NCBI RefSeq assembly: GCF_030813435.1
Contig: NZ_JAUSUG010000001.1
Span: 1-64,000 of the forward strand
Source of the DNA: Evansella vedderi
Lineage (GTDB): Bacteria > Bacillota > Bacilli > Bacillales > Salisediminibacteriaceae
Reading direction: 5' to 3'
Length of the DNA stretch: 64,000 bases
Both the position numbers and the translations under genes were made by a program. Shown here one piece after another: positions 52,738 to 61,370 of this stretch (positions within the stretch are counted from its first letter, which is position 1; every line of letters begins with the position of its first letter). Under the pieces are notes generated by a model. That model worked only from the letters and a program-made list of their open reading frames with translations. It was not told the origin of the DNA and ran no database searches.

Positions 52738-52779
52738 ATTAACTTCTCCTTTTTTCTAAAAACGATTGTATAGTTTCCA

Positions 52780-54489
52780 TCAATGAAAATATTTCATTGC
52801 TAATTTTTCTGCTGTTCTGGTAGCTAAAGCTTGAGTAGTGAGAGTTGGATTCGGTCCGCCAATGCCGTTATAGTGAACACTATTGTCAGCGATAAAAAGC
52901 CTTTTTACTTGGTAAGCCTCACAAATATCATCGACAACTAGCCCCATTCGCATGGTAGATTCAATATGGGCAAACAAATGAGCAGGCCAATCTGTACGGA
53001 TAATCTTTTTAGCTCCAGCTTTCCGTAAGATATTTGCCGAAATTTTGACTAACTGATCTCTTTTCTTCTTATCCTCTTTGCTAGGTGTATAACGGACGAC
53101 AGGGATTGGCCCATGCTCATCCTTTAAAATAGGGTCAACCGTTACACCATTTCTTTTATGGGGTTGATCATCTGTAAGGATCATGATGCTAAGGGTGTTT
53201 TGGTAATTGTGCATCCACTCATGCAACTCATTTCCAACCACTCGCCCACGTAAATCCCAAGGATCATCCGTCGAAATTTCCTGTTTTATAGAATAGCCGC
53301 TATCACTAAATCCAAAGGTTAAAGAGGAAAATAAACCTGGGCTGACCCCCGATGGTTGGATGCAGCCTAATCCAGGGTAATCCAATCTGCCACCTGAAGT
53401 CGGCCCCGTAAATGGATTGATATGGTTTTGCCCTAATATCCCCATAATATCCTTTTCCTCGAATACGCCAGTGACCCAATCCCAATAATGATTTGTCAAT
53501 CCCCTCCCAACCCAAGAGTTGTACGGGAGTTGTGAATTAAGCCAAAGCCTTGGTGTTTCAATACAACCTGCTGCCATTACAATTACTTTTCCATATAATT
53601 CTCCAGTTTCGCCAGTCCATGTATCTCTGTATTCCACGCCAATGGCTTGACGTTCATCCGGTGAATCGCTATCCGTTAATATTTTTGTCGTATAAGTGTT
53701 TGGTCTGATCTCTACATTTCCAGTCCTAAGGGCAAGGGGGACATAACTGATATTTGTTGGCCGTTTTGCTACTTTATCAACGGAAGGTCCGTGTGGGCAA
53801 CCGTTAACGCAATGACCACAAAGGGTACATCCTTCCATTTTGGATAATTCCTCTAAACTAACGTCCGTGTCCATCAAATGTTCATTAGGATGTAAAATAG
53901 CATTCGGTTGTGGCCGGTATCCAGGCGATGTTGGATTTTTCGTATCAATGAAGGACCAGCCGTCTTTTTTTGCTCCGTAATAAAACATTTCCTCCTTAGC
54001 CGTGGTTGGGGCAGGGCGAACAGGTAAGGTTGCCTCTACTTTTTCGTAGTACGGAGCCAACTCCCCATAGGAGATAGGCCATACGTCGTCGATAGCCATA
54101 GCATAGGCACGTGGTGAGTTTGCCCAATAATGTTGTGTTGTTCCGCCTACACCAGTGGATTGCCAAAGCTGTCCATGGTTAGGAATAATCCGTTGCCATG
54201 GTGACCGACGGCGATCAGCAGGCCCCCAGCGAAAACGGCCGGATATTATATCATTCATCGTATGTTCCATTTTCGTATATTGTTGCCGTAATAGATTGAT
54301 ATCTAAGTCATCTGGGCTGGAGCTGGTGGTAGCTCCACGCTCCTGGTTAGGATGACTCCATTTTTTATTTCCATACCAGGGGCCCGCTTCAAGAATAAGT
54401 ACTTTAATACCTAACTCTCCTAATTCCTTGGCAGCAACTGCACCTCCTCCACCGGCCCCAATGATAATAACATCCGCATCTGTATGCAT
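52780..54489 (-). CDS. GMC-family oxidoreductase, large subunit
   Basis: A 569-residue FAD enzyme of the gluconate 2-dehydrogenase/GMC group. The FAD-binding motif is IIIGAGGGGAVAAKEL (8-23); active-site His residues lie in the C-terminal block (HLFAHIESTMRMG; NSVHYNGIGGPNPTLT). A Cys cluster C221-x2-C224-x2-C227-x3-C231 (CTLCGHCVNGCP) has the spacing of a ferredoxin-type Fe-S site. It is paired with a subunit-3-like gene upstream. Substrate is an alcohol or sugar, not defined. Confidence 0.88.
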   Translation of the reverse strand: MHTDADVIIIGAGGGGAVAAKELGELGIKVLILEAGPWYGNKKWSHPNQERGATTSSSPDDLDINLLRQQYTKMEHTMNDIISGRFRWGPADRRRSPWQRIIPNHGQLWQSTGVGGTTQHYWANSPRAYAMAIDDVWPISYGELAPYYEKVEATLPVRPAPTTAKEEMFYYGAKKDGWSFIDTKNPTSPGYRPQPNAILHPNEHLMDTDVSLEELSKMEGCTLCGHCVNGCPHGPSVDKVAKRPTNISYVPLALRTGNVEIRPNTYTTKILTDSDSPDERQAIGVEYRDTWTGETGELYGKVIVMAAGCIETPRLWLNSQLPYNSWVGRGLTNHYWDWVTGVFEEKDIMGILGQNHINPFTGPTSGGRLDYPGLGCIQPSGVSPGLFSSLTFGFSDSGYSIKQEISTDDPWDLRGRVVGNELHEWMHNYQNTLSIMILTDDQPHKRNGVTVDPILKDEHGPIPVVRYTPSKEDKKKRDQLVKISANILRKAGAKKIIRTDWPAHLFAHIESTMRMGLVVDDICEAYQVKRLFIADNSVHYNGIGGPNPTLTTQALATRTAEKLAMKYFH

Positions 54490-54504
54490 ATAATCTTCTC
54501 CCTT

Positions 54505-55239
54505 CTACTCCTTAAATTCTTTTACTAGAAAACCACGTAGGTCACGATAACCCAAAGATGGCCCAGGGTAGTTAACGAGATACCATGTCAGGAAAGGCCT
54601 TTCTAAACGTCGATTTTCAGGAGGAGCTATTCGTGTTGCCCCGTGAGAAAACCACTCGGAATAGTACCCGATCATCACCATTTGATGAAGGTTAGTTAAA
54701 ATGTTTTTGACGAAACCAATATTATTTCGATAGGGGAGAGGCAAGCTCTCCATATCCACTTGTCCATTTTCTAATAAATGTATGACTTCCAACCTGTCTG
54801 GGAAGGAAAGGGCAGCAAAGGCTCCTCCCTCAGGATGTATTGAATAATTTGGAATCTCTTTAAGGTTACCGGAAAAAATAAGTTGCTTTGCTGCCGCATC
54901 GAGCATTCCAGCCGTTGCTGACGACAACTGTATGTTCTCCATCCCAAAATTTCCCTGGACAGAAATATAATGATCTAAAGACCAAATAACGTAATCATCC
55001 AATCTTAAATCCAATGCCCCAAAGGTAGATGGAATCATGACATCCACGAAAGCCATAAAAGTAGCTTTAGTATGGGGGATACTTGGTTTACCCATCTGCA
55101 TGGGTAACTGTTGTCTATTGGACGAAGATGAAGCAGGCTGATTATGGGAAACGAAATTTGTCAGCGTGTCTTTAATCTCCTTTAAAAATGTTCCTTTTTT
55201 GTCTTGAGTGGAATTAGGCGTTTCTTCAAAATTGTTCAT
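54505..55239 (-). CDS. gluconate 2-dehydrogenase subunit 3-like protein
   Basis: A 244-residue protein. After a polar, low-complexity N-terminus (to about residue 55) comes a helical domain of the gluconate 2-dehydrogenase subunit 3 family, with FMAFVDVMIPSTFGALDLRL near its start. No twin-Arg signal is seen, unlike in proteobacterial forms, so the complex may be cytoplasmic. It lies 15 bases before the GMC gene. Confidence 0.78.
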   Translation of the reverse strand: MNNFEETPNSTQDKKGTFLKEIKDTLTNFVSHNQPASSSSNRQQLPMQMGKPSIPHTKATFMAFVDVMIPSTFGALDLRLDDYVIWSLDHYISVQGNFGMENIQLSSATAGMLDAAAKQLIFSGNLKEIPNYSIHPEGGAFAALSFPDRLEVIHLLENGQVDMESLPLPYRNNIGFVKNILTNLHQMVMIGYYSEWFSHGATRIAPPENRRLERPFLTWYLVNYPGPSLGYRDLRGFLVKEFKE

Positions 55240-55281
55240 CTTAGAAGTCCTCTCTTTAGGTTTAATAGGTTAAGTGCGTGT

Positions 55282-55412
55282 TATAGACACCACAATAAAT
55301 GGAAACTATTTTTGACAGTGTTAAATTTGGAAGTTGATTTACGCTTCAGCCTCCTCGACCTTCCCCTTCCATTAACTTCGTTTGAAAATAATCAATGCAT
55401 TAAAACATAGTT
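55282..55412. repeat. dispersed repeat, family D copy 1
   Basis: The segments AGACACCAC, TTACGCTTCA and TTCGTTTGAAAATAATCAAT recur in the same order at 55976-56062. The gene-free stretch 55240-55753 holds this repeat and nothing else clear. Confidence 0.6.
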
Positions 55413-55723
55413 TTCATATAAAGTGGATTGCAATGGCTTCACGCACTGGGTGCACCTACTAGGAGAAACCCACTCCTAGTAGGCTAAAAGACATAAAATA
55501 GGCTGTACACTGGTATTATAGTTAGTTTCTTCCTTAAACCTTATTCAAAAAAACATTCAGAACTAGTTTGTTTTATTTTCTTGGTAATAAGTGGAAGTAT
55601 AATGACCGAATAAATGTGTATATATAGAAAGTTTGTATATATTGTTACTTTTATACATTATTAAGGAAAAAAGATGGAATTATTGGTGGAAGGAGTAAAA
55701 AATAAGAAAAAAGTCTGTACATA

Positions 55724-55750
55724 AATAAAACGCCAATGTCTGGCGCTTCA
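55724..55750 (-). terminator. terminator after small gene 55754-55891
   Basis: CGCCA (55731-55735) and TGGCG (55741-55745), extended by AA/TT pairs, form a stem followed on the minus strand by TTTTATTTAT. Confidence 0.7.
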
Positions 55751-55753
55751 TTT

Positions 55754-55891
55754 TTATTTTTTAGTTGTACGTTCCGTTTGATTGACTGCGATATCACGCA
55801 ATTCGTGGGGCGTATTTTTAGCAGCATAATTTCCAGCCTTCTCTATGGACTTCTTAAATTCATCGTTGGATGAATGTGATTGTTTTGTCAT
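55754..55891 (-). CDS. small hydrophilic protein (possible spore-related)
   Basis: A 45-residue, charged protein with DEFKKSIEKAGNYAAKNTPH and ELRDIAVNQTER segments. GGAGGTGAAGGACC just before the ATG is a near-ideal ribosome site, and a terminator follows, so a real gene is very likely. Size and composition recall small acid-soluble-type spore proteins, but no family is recognised. Confidence 0.68.
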   Translation of the reverse strand: MTKQSHSSNDEFKKSIEKAGNYAAKNTPHELRDIAVNQTERTTKK

Positions 55892-55975
55892 GGTCCTTCA
55901 CCTCCAATACGTATAAGTTATGTAATTAAATAATGATTATCCACAAAAAAAGGAGACTCAAACTCTATGTTTTTA

Positions 55976-56062
55976 CAGACACCACGATTAATGAAAAAGC
56001 ACCTTACGCTTCAATCAACTTCGTTTGAAAATAAGCAATGTATTAAAACAAAGTTGTTTTTA
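55976..56062. repeat. dispersed repeat, family D copy 2
   Basis: AGACACCACGATTAATG, TTACGCTTCA and CTTCGTTTGAAAATAAGCAA match the copy at 55282-55412 with a shorter middle. Confidence 0.6.
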
Positions 56063-56117
56063 CCTTTTGAGTCACCTTCACTGACAATATCCTTATGGAA
56101 CGCTTCTTTTGAACAAA

Positions 56118-56519
56118 TCACCGTCTTCGTAATACCCTAAAGCCATTGTCAATTTTTTCGAACCCTAGTTTTGGGTAATATTCCATGGCGGTGGGGGAGG
56201 CCAGTAATATGAGGGTTACTTCCTCTCCAATCTGTTCCCGCAGCATGTCAACAAGTCTTTTCCCAATCCCCTCCTGTTGGTATATACTATCAACGGCTAA
56301 ATCGGATAAATAGCAGCAATAGCTATAGTCCGTAATGGCCCGTGCGATGCCAACTAATTGATTGTTATCCCAAGCTGTAAGTGTAATATCGGCATGATCG
56401 AGCATGCTTCTTAATCGCGGTAAGTCATCCGAGGGTCTCTTTATGCCTGACGCCTTAAACAAGGTGGAGAGGTCCCTTTCGTCTACAGGTGCATTTACCT
56501 CATACGTAATATTCTTCAT
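56118..56519 (-). CDS. GNAT-family N-acetyltransferase
   Basis: A 133-residue GNAT enzyme: acetyl-CoA loop VDSIYQQEGIGKRLVDML and the ending YYPKLGFEKIDNGF. TTAGGAGG precedes the ATG. It is divergent from a MocR regulator with a 112-bp shared gap, so it is a likely target of that regulator. Confidence 0.87.
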   Translation of the reverse strand: MKNITYEVNAPVDERDLSTLFKASGIKRPSDDLPRLRSMLDHADITLTAWDNNQLVGIARAITDYSYCCYLSDLAVDSIYQQEGIGKRLVDMLREQIGEEVTLILLASPTAMEYYPKLGFEKIDNGFRVLRRR

Positions 56520-56560
56520 TCCTATGCCTCCTAAAAAAGAATAATTTGATTATAAAAAAA

Positions 56561-56614
56561 GACTGGCATTGTTGTAAGTGTCAGTTCTGTTATAATTTAT
56601 GGTGTCAGATGCCG
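56561..56614. promoter_or_regulatory. divergent GNAT/mocR control region
   Basis: ACTGGCA (about 56562) and TGTCAGT (about 56578) form a near inverted repeat, and TGTCAG recurs at about 56604. TATAAT (56591-56596) with TTGTTG 16 bp upstream is a promoter for mocR. MocR regulators bind pairs of such repeats. Confidence 0.5.
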
Positions 56615-56631
56615 GTTAGGAGGATATTCGC

Positions 56632-58038
56632 ATGTTAGAAATAACCCCTATGTTCGAAATAGAAAAGGGCGTTCCGTTATATATACAGCTTTATACTTTT
56701 ATAAAAGAGGAAATTCAGAAAGGTAATTTGAAAGCAGGGGACAAGCTGCCATCCAAGCGTAAATTATCGACCCATTTAAGGATTAGCCAAAATACAATCG
56801 AGACGGCTTATGAGCAGCTGCAAGCAGAGGGGTATGTGCAAAGTAAACCGAGAAAAGGGATTTTCGTTAATCAACTGGATGAAGATTTATTCCATAGGAA
56901 CGAGTCAGTCACCCTTCCAAGTAAAGAGGAAAGTTTGAACCAACCTATTTCATATAAAGTAGATTTTAGCCATGGAAAAACAGATTTGGACGGTTTTCCT
57001 AACTCCATATGGCGGAAGTTAACAATTCAGTCCCTTCAAGATGAAGAGAACTTACTATTTTTTAACGGGGAACGGCAAGGGGAATTAGGGCTCCGCAAGG
57101 AAATCGCCAGCTACTTATTTCAATCAAGGGGAGTAAGGTGCTTACCGGAACAAATCGTTATAGGAGCGGGAACACAATATTTATTAGGATTACTGACCAT
57201 GCTTATCGGCAGAGGTAATGTTTTTTCCATGGAGGATCCTGGTTTTCACCGCACGAGACAAGTTTTTCAAGACCAAGGTGTTTCTATAAAGCCAATAACC
57301 CTCGATAAGGAGGGGATTCATATCAGCCACTTAAAGGAAAGTGGAGCCAATGTTACTTACGTGACACCTTCCCACCAATTTCCTAACGGCATGGTGATGC
57401 CAATCGCTCGAAGGATGGAGCTACTGAAGTGGGCGGAGGAAACGGAGGGGTACGTTATTGAGGATGATTATGATGGTGAATTTCGTTATAAAGGGAAGCC
57501 AATCCCATCTTTGCAGGGGCTTGATAATAAAAACAGGGTAATCTATTTAGGAACCTTTTCGAAATCTTTGATACCTTCCATTCGAATAAGCTACATAATT
57601 TTGCCGAATGATTTAGTAGAAAAATATAATTGTCATTTCAGGCTCTATAAACAAACCGTTTCAAGGCTGCACCAACACACACTCTACTTATTTATGAAAA
57701 ACGGGCATTGGGAAAGACACCTCAATAAAATGAGAACGAGTTATCGTCGAAAACATAAAGCTTTAATCGACGCCATCGAAAAGTACCTAGGGGATAAAGC
57801 TGTAATAATAGGAGAAGAATCGGGGCTGCACATCTTATTGAAGGTTAAGAATGGGATGACTGAGTCAGAAATAATAGAAAGCGCCCAGTCCAAAAAAGTA
57901 AAGGTCTATCCAACATCGGTTTATTATGAAGAGTATGATGCTAAGAGTGTGCCCCATGTTCTACTTGGATTTGGAGGATTGACGGAAAAGGAGATCGAAG
58001 AGGGGATTATGCTGTTAAAGGATGCTTGGTTTAGCTAA
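56632..58038 (+). CDS. MocR-type GntR/aminotransferase regulator
   Basis: A 468-residue fusion: an N-terminal GntR winged helix (about 12-80, LPSKRKLSTHLRISQNTIET) and a fold-type I aminotransferase domain (about 110-468). PLP lysine Lys311 is in LGTFSKSLIPS and the PLP-ring Asp in VIEDDYDGEF. MocR proteins are regulators such as PdxR and GabR. It is divergent from an acetyltransferase, not from pdxST or gabTD, so the target is probably that gene. Confidence 0.9.
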   Translation: MLEITPMFEIEKGVPLYIQLYTFIKEEIQKGNLKAGDKLPSKRKLSTHLRISQNTIETAYEQLQAEGYVQSKPRKGIFVNQLDEDLFHRNESVTLPSKEESLNQPISYKVDFSHGKTDLDGFPNSIWRKLTIQSLQDEENLLFFNGERQGELGLRKEIASYLFQSRGVRCLPEQIVIGAGTQYLLGLLTMLIGRGNVFSMEDPGFHRTRQVFQDQGVSIKPITLDKEGIHISHLKESGANVTYVTPSHQFPNGMVMPIARRMELLKWAEETEGYVIEDDYDGEFRYKGKPIPSLQGLDNKNRVIYLGTFSKSLIPSIRISYIILPNDLVEKYNCHFRLYKQTVSRLHQHTLYLFMKNGHWERHLNKMRTSYRRKHKALIDAIEKYLGDKAVIIGEESGLHILLKVKNGMTESEIIESAQSKKVKVYPTSVYYEEYDAKSVPHVLLGFGGLTEKEIEEGIMLLKDAWFS

Positions 58039-58087
58039 CCTAAGTAAATAATGGCAAAAATAAGTTCTATTTGAAAAACATTCTTTT

Positions 58088-58125
58088 AAGAAGGCTGCAG
58101 GAACCTGTGTGGGCTTTCTCTTTTT
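58088..58125 (+). terminator. terminator after mocR
   Basis: AAGGCTGCAGG and CCTGTGTGGGCTT form an imperfect stem followed by TCTCTTTTTCT. The next 100 bases contain a decayed end of the GC-rich repeat (CGCAGCGTATCCAAAC). Confidence 0.6.
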
Positions 58126-58232
58126 CTATTCCTGCGATTACTTGTCGAAAAAACATTTGATAGCTTAGTTTCGCAGCGTATCCAAACTATTTTATATGTA
58201 ACGAAAAACAACAATTGTTTATAATACAGCCT

Positions 58233-58697
58233 TTAAGAAAAATGGTCACTGTTCAATTTTTTGTCATACCATCTTTGGTAAAAATAAATAACAGGTACAA
58301 GAATGATAATCAATATAAAGAGTCCGAAATTGCTCATTTCCTCCATTCTATATAAGCCGAATCGTTCAAAAACAAATGGACTAATGACAAATGCTTGAAA
58401 CGCATCAAATACAATGTTTACACCAAAAAACAACCAAATATTTGGGTAAGTGAAATAAAACATGAGAATGGTTACTACAGGGAGCAATCCATATGCAAAG
58501 GTAGAAACATTCGTAAGAAAAGGGAAATCACTAGTAACAGTCCACCAATTATATATTTCGGCCAATTGGTGAGTGATGGTCGTTATTACTACGATTAAAA
58601 AAGCTACTGACATAAAACGCCTAACCCTTATGGAGTCTAAAGGTAATAGTAAAAACCAAGGTGCTACAATTAATACCCAAGGAAGGATTTGTTCCAT
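58233..58697 (-). CDS. CBO0543-like membrane protein
   Basis: A 154-residue protein with five hydrophobic helices and the ending YFYQRWYDKK. GAGGAGG precedes the ATG. Same general family as the 52210 gene. Function unknown. Confidence 0.72.
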   Translation of the reverse strand: MEQILPWVLIVAPWFLLLPLDSIRVRRFMSVAFLIVVITTITHQLAEIYNWWTVTSDFPFLTNVSTFAYGLLPVVTILMFYFTYPNIWLFFGVNIVFDAFQAFVISPFVFERFGLYRMEEMSNFGLFILIIILVPVIYFYQRWYDKKLNSDHFS

Positions 58698-58869
58698 CCA
58701 TTTTGCCTCCTCGCATCTACACTTTTTTAAAATTTTGAACTTGACTTATTTTATCCAATAGGGTGACAGGTATACACATATATATTTACAGTAAAAATTA
58801 TGAAATGATAACAGTCATTGGGTGTTCAAGTCTTAGCAATGGGGAAGAGTTTGAGAGGGGAGTAGCAAA

Positions 58870-58975
58870 GGTACTTTGTCGTTTCGAATTCCTTCCAGAT
58901 CACTTCTGTATTTTCATGCAAATGGGTAAAGATATCTATTAAATCAGGGTTGATTTGTTTAATAATTTCTTTCTT
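58870..58975 (-). pseudogene. duplicated N-terminal fragment of M20 amidohydrolase
   Basis: The reverse complement encodes KEIIKQINPDLIDIFTHLHE and then EVIWKEFETTKYL, nearly the same as residues 2-40 of the intact M20 gene at 60177-61307. The match stops on both sides. It is a stray partial copy about 2.2 kb from its parent. Confidence 0.8.
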
Positions 58976-59052
58976 ATAAAAAAGCCGCCACAAAATAAAG
59001 GGCAGCTGTTCACAAAATATATTCCAAACTGTGTTTTCAGTTAAATAGTTAT

Positions 59053-59538
59053 TTATCGGTATTCAATAACACCACAAGCCAATCGCCTACCAGCATTTCC
59101 ACAAGGCTGGGTACGATAATCATCTGGATTTTCATGAATAATTACGGTTTTTCCAATAACATCAGCTACTTTAAATCGATTTGTAAAAAAGCTCAAATGA
59201 GAATATCCATTATTAGAGAAGAGAACAGGAAAATCACCGGCATGGTTTCCATGTGGTTGATTGGCTGGATTCCAATGGTCGCCAGCAGCTAAAAATGGTT
59301 CATTTGGATTCCCGATCTCGCACGTTCCCTTTTCATGTAAGTGAAAACCATGAGGACCTATAGGAGATTCATCATTTGTCGTAGGTTGATAAGCAGGTAA
59401 TCCATGTACTTCTGCACATACGCAACATCCTCCTGGAACATCTTTAAAATATACTGCACCACTAATCTCAGGAGCTAATGGTCCTCCTTTAACGATAGCA
59501 ACAGCACCTCTGTTAAACATGAACAAGTTTAAACACAT
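59053..59538 (-). CDS. Cu/Zn superoxide dismutase-family protein
   Basis: A 161-residue SodC-fold protein. All metal ligands are present: His66 and His68 (HGFHLHEKG), bridging His88, His96, His99, Asp102 and His135; the structural disulfide is Cys73-Cys155 and the active-site Arg lies in GRRLACGVI. It has no signal peptide or lipobox, unlike YojM, and carries an unusual CCVC cluster at 38-41. Family copies without signal peptide are known in spore-formers. The start (first ATG next to AAAAGG) is not certain; residue numbers use it. Confidence 0.88.
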   Translation of the reverse strand: MCLNLFMFNRGAVAIVKGGPLAPEISGAVYFKDVPGGCCVCAEVHGLPAYQPTTNDESPIGPHGFHLHEKGTCEIGNPNEPFLAAGDHWNPANQPHGNHAGDFPVLFSNNGYSHLSFFTNRFKVADVIGKTVIIHENPDDYRTQPCGNAGRRLACGVIEYR

Positions 59539-59769
59539 CCTTTTAATTATATAAATGTTTCAGAAATGACATTCTCAAAGGGAATACTTTTATATTGTAT
59601 GTGAGAAGCAAAAGAAGGTTATAGAAAACCTTTATGCGTTAAATGGAAATTCCTGAAAATCACCAAATTCTCCTTTCAGCTTGGAAAGCTTCTTGTACTA
59701 CATGATTTAACTAAATTAGATTTATACTTTATATCTATATAATTTGTCCAGTCACAAATGTAAATTAAG

Positions 59770-59778
59770 CATAGTATA
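59770..59778 (+). promoter_or_regulatory. possible sigma-K/sigma-E -10 element
   Basis: CATAGTATA fits the CATANNNTA -10 of late mother-cell sigma factors and lies 35 bp before the YjcZ-like start, with ACA about 17 bases upstream. Tentative. Confidence 0.4.
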
Positions 59779-59812
59779 GGTATCGAATACAATAAGAGGA
59801 GGTAAATAAACA

Positions 59813-59938
59813 ATGACTGATCATTTCAAACCGGTTCACCCTGCCCCGCCACCTACAAGACCTGTGGCAGGCTTCGCGTTTATTCTTGTAGTGTTTATTC
59901 TTTTAGTTATTATTGGAGCAGTAATAGTAGCTTGGTAG
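59813..59938 (+). CDS. YjcZ-like sporulation small membrane protein
   Basis: A 41-residue protein: Pro-rich N-terminus (HPAPPPTRP) then one hydrophobic helix starting GFAFILVVFILLVIIGA, the signature of the YjcZ/YtxZ group of spore-associated small proteins. AGAGGAGG precedes the ATG. Too short for routine gene calling. Confidence 0.78.
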   Translation: MTDHFKPVHPAPPPTRPVAGFAFILVVFILLVIIGAVIVAW

Positions 59939-60039
59939 AAGTTCTTTAGGAAACTGCTTGTTTATATTATAGGGTGTATATTATTCCTGACTGTTAATGG
60001 CTTAATCGCCCTTACAATGTAAGCCCGAATGATAAAAAT

Positions 60040-60179
60040 GAGGCAGGAACAAAAGCATTTTGTCAATGAGAATTCCGAACGAAGCATATGAATCGCTTCG
60101 GAAATATACTTCCCTTTCCGCAGGCGGCTGGTGAGCCCCCGTGCTTACGCACGTGTGGTCTCACCTTTGCCTTTGCTCA
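60040..60179. repeat. GAGGCTGGGACAAAA element, copy 7 (variant right end)
   Basis: It begins GAGGCAGGAACAAAAGC, keeps CTTCGGAAATATACTTCCCT and ends in the GC-rich module (GGCGGCTGGTGAG to GTCTCACC), as in copy 3. Its last bases coincide with the stop codon (TCA at 60177) of the minus-strand amidohydrolase. Confidence 0.82.
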
Positions 60180-61307
60180 TTTTTTTCCTTCTTTTAACGT
60201 TTCAAGTACGGTGATGGTCAAAATATGCACCGCGTCTAGCATTGCCTCTCTATTAAATGTCATTTTCGGGTGGTGCAGGCCAGGTGTTAAACCGCACCCA
60301 AGACCGAGCATCGTTGCCTTTAGATGAGGGCGTTTTATCGTATAAAAGTGAAAGTCATCTCCACCTGTAGAAACGAGAGGGGCATGGAGCTTCTCGTTTC
60401 TTAATGCTTCGATTATTCCTCGCTCCATGAAAGCTTGTGCTTCCCTGTTAACCTCAGCAGCAGCAACATTTGCTGCCGTTTCTAATTGAATGGAAGTGTT
60501 ATAAAGTTTTTCGAGGGATGCAGCAATATCCTTTACCTTTGTTACTAGCTGCTCCATCGTATCGTTTTGCTGTGCCCTTAGGTCAAGGCTGAACGTGGCG
60601 GAACCAGGTATAATATTGGCACTTTCGCCCCCAGCATGAAAGGACGTCATTTTCACCGAATAAGGTACCAAAGGATCCAGGTGAATTCCGTTTAGCATGG
60701 AGACGAAGCTAGCACCCACTTCAATAGCATTTTTTCCAAGATGAGGCCTTGCTCCATGGGCATCATCGCTTTGAATAGTCCCTTTGAGAAAACGGGCACC
60801 CCCATGAATAATTGCAGGACTGGCATAGCCGTCACTTAACTCCATTTCCGGGCGAAGGTGGACGCCGTATAAATAATCCACATCATCTACAACCCCTTTA
60901 TCTACCATTGTTAAAGCACCATCACCTTTTTCTTCTGCCGGCTGAAAAATAAAGCGGATTGTCCCTTTAGGAAGAGAAGAAAGCCTTTTTAAGGTCATCA
61001 AAACCCCTATTGCTATCGTCATGTGGGCATCGTGTCCACACGAATGGTTTGCTTGGAATTGGCCATCTACCTCTTGCCAAAGGGCATCGATGTCAGCGCG
61101 AACAGCAACGACAGGGAAGCCTTCACCAATATCTGCAATGACTCCGGTGCACTCGGAGAAGGTACGAACTTTGGCCCCCTGTTTTTCTAAAAAACTAGCA
61201 AGATATTTTGTCGTTTCGAATTCCTTCCAACTTACTTCTGGATTTTCATGCAAATGGGTAAAGATATCCATTAAATCAGTTTTGATTTGTTCCATAAGTT
61301 CTTTCAT
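60177..61307 (-). CDS. M20-family amidohydrolase
   Basis: A 376-residue metal-dependent amidohydrolase/carboxypeptidase of the IAA-amino acid hydrolase group (HipO, AmaA, YtnL type). Metal-site residues are in NHSCGHDAH (C and H) and FIFQPAEEKGDGA, with a further His in HGARPH. It removes acyl groups from amino acids; the exact substrate is unknown. ATG 61307 follows GAAAGGTG. The stop is at a repeat boundary, so the C-terminus may have been altered. A partial copy of its 5' end is at 58870. Confidence 0.9.
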   Translation of the reverse strand: MKELMEQIKTDLMDIFTHLHENPEVSWKEFETTKYLASFLEKQGAKVRTFSECTGVIADIGEGFPVVAVRADIDALWQEVDGQFQANHSCGHDAHMTIAIGVLMTLKRLSSLPKGTIRFIFQPAEEKGDGALTMVDKGVVDDVDYLYGVHLRPEMELSDGYASPAIIHGGARFLKGTIQSDDAHGARPHLGKNAIEVGASFVSMLNGIHLDPLVPYSVKMTSFHAGGESANIIPGSATFSLDLRAQQNDTMEQLVTKVKDIAASLEKLYNTSIQLETAANVAAAEVNREAQAFMERGIIEALRNEKLHAPLVSTGGDDFHFYTIKRPHLKATMLGLGCGLTPGLHHPKMTFNREAMLDAVHILTITVLETLKEGKK

Positions 61308-61370
61308 GTCTACTAACACCTTTCTTAAAAAATAGTATTATGCAATCTTATATATTCAAAGTTTCTTTGT

